Made by a program: the position numbers and the translations under genes. From Acidobacteriota bacterium (GTDB lineage Bacteria > Acidobacteriota > Thermoanaerobaculia > Multivoradales > Multivoraceae), in NCBI GenBank assembly GCA_028875725.1, contig JAPPCR010000006.1, positions 875,786-939,785 of the forward strand: a DNA stretch of 64,000 nucleotides, read 5' to 3'. Below the pieces are notes generated by a model that was not told the origin of the DNA, searched no databases, and was given only the letters and a program-made list of their open reading frames with translations. How positions within the stretch are numbered: position 1 is the stretch's first letter; each line of letters starts with the position of its first letter. Positions 43,333 through 52,465 of this stretch are shown piece after piece.

Positions 43333-44076
43333 CTAGCCGAACCAGAGGCGGACCGCGAACAGGATGACGGTCACCGTCACGACCCGCTGCACCCAGGCGT
43401 GTCCCTTGAGTACGGTGAGCCGTACGCCCAGCCAGCCGCCGGCCATGTTCCCGACCGCGAGCGCCAGGCCGAAGGCCCAGTCGACGCGGCCGGAGAGCGC
43501 GAAGAGCAGCAGCGACAGGCCGGTGAAGCAGAGGATGCTGAGTACCTTGACGGCGTTGCCTCGGACCAGGTCCAGGCCGGCGAGAGAGGTCGCGGCGAGG
43601 ATGAAGAAGCCGACTCCGGCCTGCACGAAGCCGCCGTAGACGCCGACTCCGAAGAAGCCGAGCGCCAGCAGACCGACTCGCAGGGACGCTGGCTGCTCGT
43701 CCGGCTCTTTGCGCCGCGAGAAGAGAGTCCACAGCGTAACCACGACCATCAGCGCCGCGAGCACCCGGCGGAAAGCGTCGTCGCTGATGATGAGAGCGGC
43801 CCACGAGCCCAGCCCGGCGCCGGCAGTGGCCGGCAGCGCCGCCCACAGGATCGCCCGCCCGTCGAGAACGCCGTGGCGGTGGAAGCCCCACGAGGCGACG
43901 ACGTTCTGCAGCAGGATGGCGACCCGGTTCGTGCCGTTGGCGACGCCGGGAGGGAGACCGAAGAAGATGAGGATCGGCAGCGTGAGGAACGAGCCGCCCC
44001 CCGCGACCACGTTCAAGGCGCCGGCGACGCAGCCGGCGAGCGCGAGCGCGGGGTAGACGATCACCGGCTCGTTCAC
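43333..44076 (-). CDS. TauE/SafE-type anion permease
   Basis: A 247-residue protein with about seven to eight hydrophobic helices. The repeat motif GALNVVAGGGSFLTLPILIFFGLPPGVANGTN near residues 19-51 is the hallmark of the TauE/SafE (DUF81) family, and the second half has GFVQAGVGFFILAATSLAGLDLVRGNAVKV as its repeat. Members export or import sulfite, sulfonates or small carboxylates. No sulfur gene is adjacent, although two sulfotransferases elsewhere would use sulfate. The gene is divergent from the small membrane gene at 44116. Confidence 0.92.
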   Translation of the reverse strand: MNEPVIVYPALALAGCVAGALNVVAGGGSFLTLPILIFFGLPPGVANGTNRVAILLQNVVASWGFHRHGVLDGRAILWAALPATAGAGLGSWAALIISDDAFRRVLAALMVVVTLWTLFSRRKEPDEQPASLRVGLLALGFFGVGVYGGFVQAGVGFFILAATSLAGLDLVRGNAVKVLSILCFTGLSLLLFALSGRVDWAFGLALAVGNMAGGWLGVRLTVLKGHAWVQRVVTVTVILFAVRLWFG

Positions 44077-44115
44077 GGCAAGGAGGTTAACGCGCCGAAG
44101 ATAGACTCCGAACTG

Positions 44116-44376
44116 ATGGCCGATCAGACGACGCCGAGCCGCGGCCCCAGCGACTCGTCGCTGTTCTCCTTCCTGGGCCGCCTGCGCTTCCCGCAGTTGT
44201 TCGTCGTTCTGGCGGTCGTCTTCCTCATCGACCTGTTCGTCCCCGACGTGCTGCCCTTCGTCGACGAGTTGATTCTGGGGCTGCTAACGCTGATGACCGG
44301 CACCTGGCGCGATCGTCGACGTCCGCCGGACAAGCCTCCGGAGAAGAACGTGACGCCGCCGGGGGCGAGTGGATGA
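44116..44376 (+). CDS. Small membrane protein (DUF6116-like)
   Basis: An 86-residue protein from ATG 44116. A polar start (TTPSRGPSDSSLFSFLG) is followed by one or two hydrophobic segments (QLFVVLAVVFLIDLFVPDVLP and VDELILGLLTLMTG) and a basic Pro-rich tail (RDRRRPPDKPPEK). The pattern P-F-V-D-E-L-I-L-G-L-L-T-L is the one I associate with DUF6116. The function is unknown. The stop overlaps the next start (ATGA), so the two are probably co-translated. Confidence 0.72.
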   Translation: MADQTTPSRGPSDSSLFSFLGRLRFPQLFVVLAVVFLIDLFVPDVLPFVDELILGLLTLMTGTWRDRRRPPDKPPEKNVTPPGASG

Positions 44377-45707
44377 CGACGAGCCGGCTCCTTTCGACCC
44401 TGGCGGTGATTCTCGCGGCCGTTCCCGCGGTCGCGGCGGCTCAGGAGTGGAGCGGCAGTAACGGGTTTCAGGTGCTGGTCACGGATGACGCCGGGCAGCC
44501 GTTGCCCGGGGTCACGGTCATGGCGTTTCTGGCCGAGTCCGATCGGTCCGGCGGACCGCCGCCGCTGCTGACCGACGCATCCGGCGTGGCGGAAGTCAGC
44601 GGCCTGTCGGCAGGCGAGTGGCAGGTCGAACTGCGGCGCGAGGGGTTCATGATCGTGAGCTCCTACCTGAGGCTGGAGGACGGAAAGCGGCCGGAGGTCG
44701 GGTTCACCTCGCGCCAACGCACGGGCCCCTTCTGGGCGCCGATGAACGTCGGCTACTCGAGCGTCGGCGTAGCGACGACGACGGCAAGCGCCGGCTCCGC
44801 GCGCGCGCTCACCCGGGCCCAGCGACGGGCGGAGCGTCGTGCCGAGCAACGGGAGCGCCGGCTGCGACGGGAGAACGTCGCCCGGATCGTCGAGCCGCCG
44901 GCGCCGCGGGAGGCACCCGTGGAGGAACCGGCGCAAGCAGCCGTGGCTGAGGCCGAAGTTGAGCCGGGTGAACAGGCACCCGCACCCGTGGAGACGTCCG
45001 CACCGGTGGAGACACCGGCCGCGCAGCCAGCGGCCGTGGCGGAACAGCCGGCGCCGGACCCGCCTGTCGAGGAGCGTCCAGCGGTCGAGGAGCCCGAACC
45101 CGCACCGGAGCCCGAGCCGGATGCGGTCCGTTTGCTGCCGAACCGCACGCTGCTGCGCGCCGGCGCCTGCCCGGAGTGCGGGCCCGGTGAGTGGTCGGTG
45201 GCGAGCAACTGGCCCGCGGCGCCGAGGACGGCCGAAACGGTCGCCTGCGCCTCCGATCTCGCCGAACGGATGGAGCGGGTGGCGAAGATCGTGGAAGCGT
45301 CGTTGCCCGCGGACTTCCGGGTCTACGCCGGGTCGCTCGCCGAACCCACCGGCAACGACGTGCTGAGGTTGCTGCCCGATGGGGTGCGCACCGAAGTCCA
45401 GGAACTGTTGCTGTCTATCCTCGACCCCGAACGGTCCTGCCAGGTCATGGGCATCTTCCTCCCCGCGGATGCGCGGTTCGTGGGCTTCCAGTACGAGGCC
45501 GCTGACCTCCAGAGCCGCGGAAGCTGCCTGCCGGACCAGCCGTGCGAGATCGGCGAGGCCGGTTGGCGGGGCAACCCGGTGATCCACCGCCTCGAGCATG
45601 GCACCTTCGTCTACGGCGTGTTCGAGAACCAGTCCTCGCAGCGGCGGCGCGAAGCGAACTTCAAGGTCTACTTCCGGCCTCCCCGCGGCTGGCTGCCGCC
45701 GCGCTGA
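44373..45707 (+). CDS. Secreted protein with carboxypeptidase-regulatory-like domain and Pro/Glu/Ala linker
   Basis: A 444-residue protein from ATG 44373. A signal peptide (LLSTLAVILAAVPAVAAA) is followed by a carboxypeptidase-regulatory-like Ig fold (about 30-100): FQVLVTDDAGQPLPGVTVMAF, DASGVAEVSGLSAGEWQVELRREGF. Next is an Arg-rich coiled stretch (about 145-170) and a low-complexity Pro/Glu/Ala linker (about 170-250). The C-terminal domain (about 255-444) holds six cysteines and no family I recognise. The linker probably spans the periplasm or cell surface. Function unknown. Confidence 0.75.
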   Translation: MTTSRLLSTLAVILAAVPAVAAAQEWSGSNGFQVLVTDDAGQPLPGVTVMAFLAESDRSGGPPPLLTDASGVAEVSGLSAGEWQVELRREGFMIVSSYLRLEDGKRPEVGFTSRQRTGPFWAPMNVGYSSVGVATTTASAGSARALTRAQRRAERRAEQRERRLRRENVARIVEPPAPREAPVEEPAQAAVAEAEVEPGEQAPAPVETSAPVETPAAQPAAVAEQPAPDPPVEERPAVEEPEPAPEPEPDAVRLLPNRTLLRAGACPECGPGEWSVASNWPAAPRTAETVACASDLAERMERVAKIVEASLPADFRVYAGSLAEPTGNDVLRLLPDGVRTEVQELLLSILDPERSCQVMGIFLPADARFVGFQYEAADLQSRGSCLPDQPCEIGEAGWRGNPVIHRLEHGTFVYGVFENQSSQRRREANFKVYFRPPRGWLPPR

Positions 45708-45764
45708 CACGCAGGGACCTGCGGTAGTCTCGGCGCAGCCAATTCCCCCGCAAGGAGAGCCGCC

Positions 45765-46853
45765 ATGCCGCTTCCCCGAAAGGTCCTCATTCCCTTCGCC
45801 TGCCCCACGCTTCTCGCGTTCCTCGCGGCGCCTGTCGCCGCGGCCGGTGACGACGACATCCCGCGCACCGCGAGCGGGCGGCCCGACCTGTCCGGCAACT
45901 ATGACGTCGCCAACCTGACGCCCTTCGAGCGCGATCCCCGCCTCGGCGACAAGCAGTTCATGACCGCGGAGGAAGCGGAGCGGATCGCCGCGGGCATGGC
46001 CGCGGCCGACGCCGCCGCCAACGCCGTCAGCGACCCGGGCCGCGAGGCGCCGCCGCCGGGCGGCGACGGCTCCGCGGGCGCGGCCGGCGCGGTCGGCGGC
46101 TACAACTTCTTCTGGCTCGACTTCGGCAACCAGGCGTACCCGATCGACGGCCAGTACCGGACGTCGGTCCTCACCGACCCGCCCAATGGCCGCATGCCGG
46201 AGCTGACCGAGGCGGGGAAGGCGCGGCGGGCGACGGTCAACCCCTACCTCTACCGGAACACCGGCGATGCCTGGTGGATCGAAGCCGGCGACGACCCATA
46301 CGACGGCCCCGAGACCCTGACGCCCGGTGACCGCTGCATCTACACGAGCGTCGCCACCACGCCGGTCCGCTCACTGCCGTACAACAACCTGAAGACGATC
46401 ACCCAGACGGACGACCACGTCGTCATCCTGGTCGAGTGGATGCACTGGGCGAAGGTGGTCCGCCTGAACGCCGAGCACCCGCCCGCCGAGTACCGCTCCA
46501 TGGGCGGCGACTCGATCGGCTGGTGGGAAGGCGACACCCTGGTCGTCGAGACGACGAACTTCCTCGACAGCCAGAGCGACCCGCGGGACGGCCTGAAGGT
46601 GATCGAGCGCTTCAGCCGCCATGGCGCCAAGGACCTGCTCTATGGCTTCACGGTCCATGACACGGACTACGCCGCCCCCTACAGCGGTGAGCTCATCTGG
46701 CCGGGAACCGACGACCTCCTCTACGAGTACGCTTGCCACGAAGGCAACTACGCGATGGGCAACATCCTCCGCGGCGCCCGGCTGCTGGAGAACGAGTACT
46801 ACGAGAAGAAGGGGCAGGGCGCGAGCACGGAGTCCGGGTCCGGCAGCGAGTAG
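45765..46853 (+). CDS. Secreted protein of a family frequent in Acidobacteriota
   Basis: A 362-residue protein from ATG 45765, with AAGGAGA in the leader. A signal peptide ends near AAGDDD. The sequence RTASGRPDLSGNYDVANLTPFERDP, then FWLDFGNQAYPIDGQYRTS, and SMGGDSIGWWEGDTLVVETTNF are conserved features of a hypothetical-protein family that I know mainly from Acidobacteriota and related groups. The function is unknown. The end of the protein is disordered (GQGASTESGSGSE). The gene stands between a carboxypeptidase-regulatory-like gene and tonB on the other strand. Confidence 0.78.
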   Translation: MPLPRKVLIPFACPTLLAFLAAPVAAAGDDDIPRTASGRPDLSGNYDVANLTPFERDPRLGDKQFMTAEEAERIAAGMAAADAAANAVSDPGREAPPPGGDGSAGAAGAVGGYNFFWLDFGNQAYPIDGQYRTSVLTDPPNGRMPELTEAGKARRATVNPYLYRNTGDAWWIEAGDDPYDGPETLTPGDRCIYTSVATTPVRSLPYNNLKTITQTDDHVVILVEWMHWAKVVRLNAEHPPAEYRSMGGDSIGWWEGDTLVVETTNFLDSQSDPRDGLKVIERFSRHGAKDLLYGFTVHDTDYAAPYSGELIWPGTDDLLYEYACHEGNYAMGNILRGARLLENEYYEKKGQGASTESGSGSE

Positions 46854-46881
46854 GCGCCACCGGCAAACAGGCCGCGACGCT

Positions 46882-47607
46882 TTACTGCAGCGAGAAGTTG
46901 ACGGTCAGGTTGATGTAGACCGGGACCGGTTCGCCGTTCAGGGTCGCGGGTTCGTAGCGCCATTCCTGGACGACCTGGACGGCGGACTCGGTGAGGCCTT
47001 CCGGCAGGCCCTTGAGGACCTTGACGTAGCCGACGTTGCCCAGGGTGTCGACGACAGCCTGGAGGATGACGACGCCCTGGATGCGTGCCTGACGGGCCTC
47101 CTCGGTGTAGTTGGGAAGCGGAGCATAGGTCTTCTTGGGAGGCAGAACGTCGCCTTCGACGAACAGGGTTCCAGGTGGTCCGGCGGGCGACGGGGATTCG
47201 GGGAGGTCGAACAGGACATCGGCGATGCCGTCGATCTCCAGTTGCGGCGCCTCGAAGACCTCTTCCCGGATCAGTGGTTCGGGCTCGTCGGGGGTCGGGT
47301 CGGGAATCGGGATCTTCTTCGTCCTGCGCTGCGGAATGGGTTCCGCCTTCGCGGGTGGCGGCGGCTTGAAGCGGACGGCCTGGACGACGAATGCCTTCGG
47401 CGCCTGCGCGGCCTGGAGTGCCCGCGGCCTCATGGTGGGGAAGCTGATGACGAACAGCAGCGCGTGGAAGGCGATCGTCGCGACGACGGCGACTCGCAGC
47501 GGGGTCCTGCTCTCCGGCTCCAGTTCGTACGGCGAGCCGCCGAGATGGAGGGAACCGGGGGCAAACTTCGACCCGGTCGTCTCGCGTCGTTCGAGCTTGA
47601 AGGCCAT
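46882..47607 (-). CDS. tonB: TonB energy transducer
   Basis: A 241-residue protein from ATG 47607. A single N-terminal membrane helix (VAVVATIAFHALLFVISF, about 39-56) is followed by a Pro-rich periplasmic spacer (PPPPAKAEPIPQRRTKK, then PDPTPDEPEP) and a TonB C-terminal domain (about 155-241): PLPNYTEEARQARIQGVVILQAVV and VQEWRYEPATLNGEPVPVYINLTV. The Ser/His of the membrane helix expected for ExbB-ExbD coupling is met by the His in AFHALL. No exbB/exbD gene is adjacent. It could energise the receptor at 2457. It ends convergent with the secreted-protein gene. Confidence 0.9.
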   Translation of the reverse strand: MAFKLERRETTGSKFAPGSLHLGGSPYELEPESRTPLRVAVVATIAFHALLFVISFPTMRPRALQAAQAPKAFVVQAVRFKPPPPAKAEPIPQRRTKKIPIPDPTPDEPEPLIREEVFEAPQLEIDGIADVLFDLPESPSPAGPPGTLFVEGDVLPPKKTYAPLPNYTEEARQARIQGVVILQAVVDTLGNVGYVKVLKGLPEGLTESAVQVVQEWRYEPATLNGEPVPVYINLTVNFSLQ

Positions 47608-47754
47608 GGTGGTCGGGGTCTACTTGCGCCGGGTTGGCTGAGACTCGGAGGAGGGGCTCCACTCGCTGCCGGCTCTGTCCTGGCGCCGGCATCGAGGTTG
47701 CCGGCAGCACTCACGAATACGCAACACGCCGGGTTGCGTTTCGCTTCCCGGATT

Positions 47755-48666
47755 CTACGTTCTCGCGGGCGTGTCGGGCGACAACTCGCGGGCCAGCGCC
47801 GCCTCGAGCTTCGGAAAGCGATACTCGAACCCGGTTTCCTGCAGAACCCTGGGCACGACGCGGGCGCTGGCGAGCAGGGTCTCTTTCGCCATCTCTCCGA
47901 AGGCGCCGCGGAGGGCGAGGGAGGGCACCGGCACCGGGGCCCGACGCCGCAGGGCTCTTGCCAGGGACCAGGTCAGGCCCGCATTCGTGACCTGTTCCGG
48001 AGCGGCGAGGTTGACTGCGCCGCGGAAGTTGCGCTTCATCACGTGCCGGATCGCGGCCACCGCGTCGTCGATGTGGATCCAGGGGAAGTACTGCCGCCCC
48101 GATCCGAGCCGCCCGCCCAGGCCGAGCCGGAAGGGCGGCAGCATCCTGGCCAGGGCGCCGCCGCGCGCAGAGAGCACGACCCCGAACCGCAGCATCACCA
48201 CGCGCTCGCAGGTCGCGGACGCTCGCAGGGCGGCGACTTCCCAGTCCCGGCAGACGGCGGCCAGGAAGCCCTTTCCAGGCGGCGAGTCCTCGTCCAGGAC
48301 TTCACCGCCGCGGTCGCCGTAGTAGCCGACCGCCGAGGCGCAGACGAAGACGCCCGGCGGTCGCTCAAGGCTGGCGAGCGACTCGACCAGCCGGCGGGTG
48401 GCTGGGCCGCGCGAGGAGCGGATCCTGCGTTTCCGCGCGGCGGTCCAGCGGCCGGCGGCGACGTTCTCGCCCGCCAGATGGATCAGCGCGTCGAGGCCCT
48501 CGGCCACCGGCGATTCGACCAGGCCGCGTTCAGGCCGCCACTCGAGTTCAGCCGGGTCCGACGGTGTGCGACGCACTAGCCGCCGGCAGCGATGACCTTC
48601 GGCCCCCAGGCTGCGGACAAGGGCGCTGCCGATGAGTCCCGAGGCGCCGCTCAGGCCTACGTTCAT
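47755..48666 (-). CDS. NAD-dependent epimerase-like protein, TIGR01777/SDR39U1 family
   Basis: A 303-residue protein from ATG 48666 (MNVGLSGASGLIGSALVR); the frame upstream is poor coding. The motif GASGLIG, the LIHLAGENVAAGRWT segment, SAVGYYGDRG, and PWIHIDDAVAAI are typical of the TIGR01777 family. The C-terminal DUF1731 part (about 245-300) shows VPSLALRGAFGEMAKETLL and FEYRFPKLEAAL. Members are thought to act in cell division or nucleotide-sugar-related processes, but their substrate is unproven. It is divergent from the endonuclease III gene. Confidence 0.9.
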   Translation of the reverse strand: MNVGLSGASGLIGSALVRSLGAEGHRCRRLVRRTPSDPAELEWRPERGLVESPVAEGLDALIHLAGENVAAGRWTAARKRRIRSSRGPATRRLVESLASLERPPGVFVCASAVGYYGDRGGEVLDEDSPPGKGFLAAVCRDWEVAALRASATCERVVMLRFGVVLSARGGALARMLPPFRLGLGGRLGSGRQYFPWIHIDDAVAAIRHVMKRNFRGAVNLAAPEQVTNAGLTWSLARALRRRAPVPVPSLALRGAFGEMAKETLLASARVVPRVLQETGFEYRFPKLEAALARELSPDTPART

Positions 48667-48729
48667 CACGCCAAGGTAACAGCCGGGGCGAGCGGCGGTA
48701 TTCTCGCGGTCGCCGTGCCCGCGCCGCCG

Positions 48730-49392
48730 ATGCCGCCGACGAACCGCCGCCTGGCGGCGATGCTTCGTCGCATCCGGCGCCATCTGGAGGGTTCGGAACT
48801 GCCGATCGTCACGCTGATCGCGGAGACCGAGCGCGATCCGTTCAAGGTGCTCGTGTCGACGATCCTGAGCGCGAGAACGAAGGACGAGGCGACCGCCGGG
48901 GCGACGCGGCGGCTGTTCGACGCGGCTTCAACGCCGGAAGAGATCGGGGCGCTGTCGCTTCCGGAACTGGAGCGGCTCATCTTCCCGGTCGGCTTCTACC
49001 GCACGAAGGCGAAGAACCTCAAGCTCGCGATGAGCGTACTGCGCGAGCGGTTCGGCGGCGAGGTGCCCCGGACGGTCGAGGAGCTGGTCGAACTCCCCGG
49101 CGTCGGCCGCAAGACGGCGAACCTGGTCGTCACCGAGGGGTTTCGGCGGCCCGGCATCTGCGTCGACACCCACGTGCACCGGATCACGAACCTCTGGGGC
49201 TACGTCGACACGAAGACCCCGTTCGAAACGGAGATGGCGTTGCGGACGAAACTGCCGCGCGGCCAGTGGATCGGCCTCAACAAGACCCTCGTGAGTTTCG
49301 GCCAGAAGCTGTGCCTGCCGGTGAGCCCGTGGTGCTCGCGCTGTCCGGTCGAGGAGTGGTGTCCCAAGCTGGGCGTCGGCCGGAGCCGCTGA
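48730..49392 (+). CDS. nth: Endonuclease III (DNA glycosylase/AP lyase)
   Basis: A 220-residue protein from ATG 48730; GTG 48715 is an alternative start. The helix-hairpin-helix with catalytic Lys128 lies in LPGVGRKTANLVV and the catalytic Asp146 in CVDTHVHRI. The C-terminal [4Fe-4S] site is intact (C-x6-C-x2-C-x5-C in CLPVSPWCSRCPVEEWC). The enzyme removes oxidised pyrimidines and nicks the DNA. The gene stops 3 bases before the convergent helicase stop codon. Confidence 0.95.
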   Translation: MPPTNRRLAAMLRRIRRHLEGSELPIVTLIAETERDPFKVLVSTILSARTKDEATAGATRRLFDAASTPEEIGALSLPELERLIFPVGFYRTKAKNLKLAMSVLRERFGGEVPRTVEELVELPGVGRKTANLVVTEGFRRPGICVDTHVHRITNLWGYVDTKTPFETEMALRTKLPRGQWIGLNKTLVSFGQKLCLPVSPWCSRCPVEEWCPKLGVGRSR

Positions 49393-49395
49393 CGG

Positions 49396-51552
49396 TTACC
49401 CGCCGCCGGCTTCGTCTTCAAGCGACCACAACCTCTCCCACTCGCTCAGCAGGCTGCTGTCGACGCGGGTGAGGAGGTCGTGGAAGTAGCCGAGCTGGTC
49501 GAACACGGCGTCCGTCTTGAACCGGTCCGGAACGCCGCGGCTCAGGACCTTGAACAGCCGGCTCAGATAGCGGAGAACGACGCCCTCGGAACGCTGCAGG
49601 TCGTAGCGTCTGATGAATTCGTCGAAGCTCAGGAAGTCCTCGTAGATCTCGCGGCCGACGCGCTTCGGCCGGATCGAGTCGCCGCGCACCCAGGGGTGGG
49701 AACGCCGGAACTCGTCGAAGGTCGGTTCGATGAGGTCCGTCAGGGGGCGCGGATGGGTGACCTCCCGCAGTCGCTCCATCCGTTCCTCGAACGGCACCCG
49801 TTTCGCCTTGAGCCGCGCGGCGAGTTCGTGCCTCAACTTGGCCGCCTGGCGGCGGAGCACGATCCCGGGGTCCTCCAGGATCGCTTCGACCAGGCTGAGC
49901 AGGTCCAGGGCGTAGTCGGGATCTTCCTGGTCGAGCAGTTCCAGGGTCGAGACGAGATAGAGCGACAGGTTCTGGTGCATCGAGAACTCGATCTGCAGTT
50001 CCCGGTCGGCCTCGACCCGGTAGCCGCCGTCCGGCCGCGCCGCCATCCGCAGGATGCCGCCGCGGTGCAGCGCGCGCACGAGTTCCGCCGACTGTCCGAT
50101 CAGGCGATCCCTGGTTGCGGCGGGCTCGTGGCAGGCGGCGATCAGCCGGCGCAGCGAGGCGAAGTTCGTGTGGCTCCCGCCGTTGCGGACCGACTCGTCG
50201 GCCTGGATCAGGTCGAACACCATGCCGTGACGGAGCCGGAAGCGGGACTCCAGCGTCTCGGGCCGGCTCGTGGTGAGCCGCTCGAAGGTGCGTTCGTTCC
50301 ACGGCACGAAGCCGCGCGGCGCTGACCGCTTGCGGATCTGCCTGCGGCCGCGCCCGCGCGGCGTGGCCTTCGCCTTCAGGCTCCGGCGGCGGTTCTCGAC
50401 CTCGTGCGCCGGCGCCTGGCAGACCACCCATCCGAGGTCGTCGAAGCCCTTGCGGCCGGCACGACCGGCGATCTGCTGGAAGTCGCGCACTGTGAGGATC
50501 GTGTCCTTCTCGCCGTCGAACTTGCAGAGCTGGCTGAACAGGACCGTACGGATCGGCACGTTGACGCCCACGCCCAGCGTGTCCGTGCCGGCGATCACCT
50601 TGAGCAGCCCGGACTGCGCGAGCTTCTCCACCAGCAACCGGTACTTCGGCAGCAGGCCCGCGTGGTGGACGCCGATGCCGAAGCCGAGGAAGCGCCGTAT
50701 CTCCTTGCCATAGGCCGTGTCGAAACGGAAGCTCCCGATCTCCCTGAAGACCGCCTTCTTTTCCTCCCGCGAACAGAGCCTCAGGCTGGTCAGGCTCTGG
50801 GCCAGCCGCGCGCAGTCCTGCTGGGTGAAGTTGACCACGTAGATCGGTGCCCGGCCGGCCTTCGCGAGTTCCTCGATCGTCACGTGCAGCGGCGTCTCGC
50901 GGTACTCGTACTCGAGCGGCACCGGTCGATCCCTGCCGCTGACGAGCGCCACGCGGCGGCCGGTCGCGCGTTGCAGGGCCTCGCTGATCGGCGCCATGCT
51001 GCCGAGGGTCGCCGACATCAGGAGGAAGGTCGTGTCGGGAAGCGTGATCAGGGGCACCTGCCACGACACGCCGCGTTCCGGGTCCGCGTAGAAGTGGAAC
51101 TCGTCCATCACCACGTAGTCGACGGGAAGGTCCGCGCCCTGCCGCAACGCCATGTTCGCCAGCACCTCGGCGGTGCAGCAGACGATCGGCGCCTTCGAGT
51201 TGATGCTGGCGTCACCGGTCAGCATGCCCACCCGTTCGGCGCCGAACTCGTTGCACATGCGGAAGAACTGCTCGGAAGCCAGGGCCTTGACCGGCGCCGT
51301 GTAGAAGCCGGTCCTGCCCTCGCACAGGCCCTTCCACAGCATCGCCATCGCGACCAGCGACTTGCCCGAGCCGGTCGGCGTGTCGAGGACCACGTGGCGG
51401 CCCGCCATCACTTCGAGCAACGCTTCCTCCTGGGCCGGGAACAGCTCGAAGCCGAGCCCGGCCACCCAGTCGAGGAACCGTTCCAGGATGACGTCGGGCG
51501 GGACCTTCCCGGCGGCATCGGGCAGGCGATCCCCCAGGTTGGCGGGAGTCAC
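49396..51552 (-). CDS. Ski2/Mtr4-like DEAD/DEAH-box RNA helicase with DUF3516 end
   Basis: A 718-residue protein with GTG start 51552. Helicase motifs: a Q-motif-like FPAQEEALL, Walker A TPTGSGKSLV (about 59-68), DEFHFYADPE (about 150), SATLGSM, GVHHAGLLPKYR, and VI motif QQIAGRAGRKG near 370. The C-terminal part (about 400-718) after an Arg-rich stretch is the DUF3516-type region. It resembles the superfamily 2 helicases of the Ski2 group, including HelY-like bacterial enzymes. It probably unwinds structured RNA in a decay or ribosome pathway; the bacterial role is not well fixed. Confidence 0.88.
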   Translation of the reverse strand: MTPANLGDRLPDAAGKVPPDVILERFLDWVAGLGFELFPAQEEALLEVMAGRHVVLDTPTGSGKSLVAMAMLWKGLCEGRTGFYTAPVKALASEQFFRMCNEFGAERVGMLTGDASINSKAPIVCCTAEVLANMALRQGADLPVDYVVMDEFHFYADPERGVSWQVPLITLPDTTFLLMSATLGSMAPISEALQRATGRRVALVSGRDRPVPLEYEYRETPLHVTIEELAKAGRAPIYVVNFTQQDCARLAQSLTSLRLCSREEKKAVFREIGSFRFDTAYGKEIRRFLGFGIGVHHAGLLPKYRLLVEKLAQSGLLKVIAGTDTLGVGVNVPIRTVLFSQLCKFDGEKDTILTVRDFQQIAGRAGRKGFDDLGWVVCQAPAHEVENRRRSLKAKATPRGRGRRQIRKRSAPRGFVPWNERTFERLTTSRPETLESRFRLRHGMVFDLIQADESVRNGGSHTNFASLRRLIAACHEPAATRDRLIGQSAELVRALHRGGILRMAARPDGGYRVEADRELQIEFSMHQNLSLYLVSTLELLDQEDPDYALDLLSLVEAILEDPGIVLRRQAAKLRHELAARLKAKRVPFEERMERLREVTHPRPLTDLIEPTFDEFRRSHPWVRGDSIRPKRVGREIYEDFLSFDEFIRRYDLQRSEGVVLRYLSRLFKVLSRGVPDRFKTDAVFDQLGYFHDLLTRVDSSLLSEWERLWSLEDEAGGG

Positions 51553-51619
51553 GCGCCTAGCCTAGCGAGGGTGCGCCGGTGGACGGCGTAGACTGGCTGC
51601 CGGGAGCCGGACCCAAGCG

Positions 51620-52465
51620 ATGCCAGGTCGAGACGCAGGTCGGGAGGAAGCAGCGGCGCCCGTGATCGTCCTGGTCGGTCCGCAGATGGGCGAGAACGTG
51701 GGCGCCGCGGCCCGGGCGATGCTGAACTGCGGCCTGACCGAGCTGCGACTGGTTTCGCCGCGCGACGGCTGGCCGAACGAGCGCGCGCAGGCGATGGCCA
51801 CCGGGGCGTCGCGCGAGGTGGTCGACCGGGCGCGGGTGTTCGACAACGCGGCCGAGGCGGTCGCCGACCTGCACCGGGTCTACGCTACGACCGCTCGCCG
51901 CCGCGACATGCTGAAGCCCGCGATCGACCCTCGCGAACTGGCCCTCGAGATCAGGGAGCGCGCGGCGCGAGGGCAGCGCTCGGGAGTGCTGTTCGGTCCG
52001 GAAAGGGCCGGTCTCGACAACGACGACGTGGCTCTGGCCTCGCACATCGTCCACATACCGCTGAACCCCGGGTACTCGTCCCTCAACCTGGCGCAGGCGG
52101 TGCTGCTGGTCGCCTGGGCGTGGTTCGAGGGTGCGTCCGGAGCCGCCACGCCGCCGCCCGACCAGCGTTCGGCGGCCACCTCGGCGCAGCTCGTGAACCT
52201 CTTCGAACACCTGGAGCAGGAGCTCGACGCCTCGGGCTTCCTGCGAGTGGCGGAGAAGCGTGGCATCATGGTTCGCAACCTGAGGAGCATCCTCCACCGC
52301 GCCGAACTCAGGGAACACGAGGTACGGGCGTTGCACGGCGTGGTGAGTTCTCTTTCCGGTCGCCGCAAGGACGGCAAACGGGTGCGGCAGCTGGCGGGGC
52401 GGGATTCGGCGGACGGGGAAGCTCGCAGGGCCGAAACAGGTTGGACTGAAGATGAGGCTCCGTAG
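51620..52465 (+). CDS. trmJ: tRNA/rRNA 2'-O-methyltransferase, TrmJ-like SPOUT enzyme
   Basis: A 281-residue protein. The SPOUT motifs are VGPQMGENVGAAARAM (about 18-33), LFGPERAGLDNDD (motif 2) and IPLNPGYSSLNLAQAV (motif 3), which form the knotted SAM site. It shares the helical C-terminal extension of TrmJ (LVNLFEHLEQELDASGF...). TrmJ methylates the ribose at position 32 of tRNAs. The C-terminal end is basic and may add RNA contacts. The following SpoIIE-type phosphatase gene overlaps by 14 bases, so the two are co-transcribed. Confidence 0.87.
   Translation: MPGRDAGREEAAAPVIVLVGPQMGENVGAAARAMLNCGLTELRLVSPRDGWPNERAQAMATGASREVVDRARVFDNAAEAVADLHRVYATTARRRDMLKPAIDPRELALEIRERAARGQRSGVLFGPERAGLDNDDVALASHIVHIPLNPGYSSLNLAQAVLLVAWAWFEGASGAATPPPDQRSAATSAQLVNLFEHLEQELDASGFLRVAEKRGIMVRNLRSILHRAELREHEVRALHGVVSSLSGRRKDGKRVRQLAGRDSADGEARRAETGWTEDEAP

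Noticed and set aside
46621-48579. Plus-strand ORF of 652 codons across tonB and the epimerase
   Set aside because: It runs through two real minus-strand genes and shows shadow composition.
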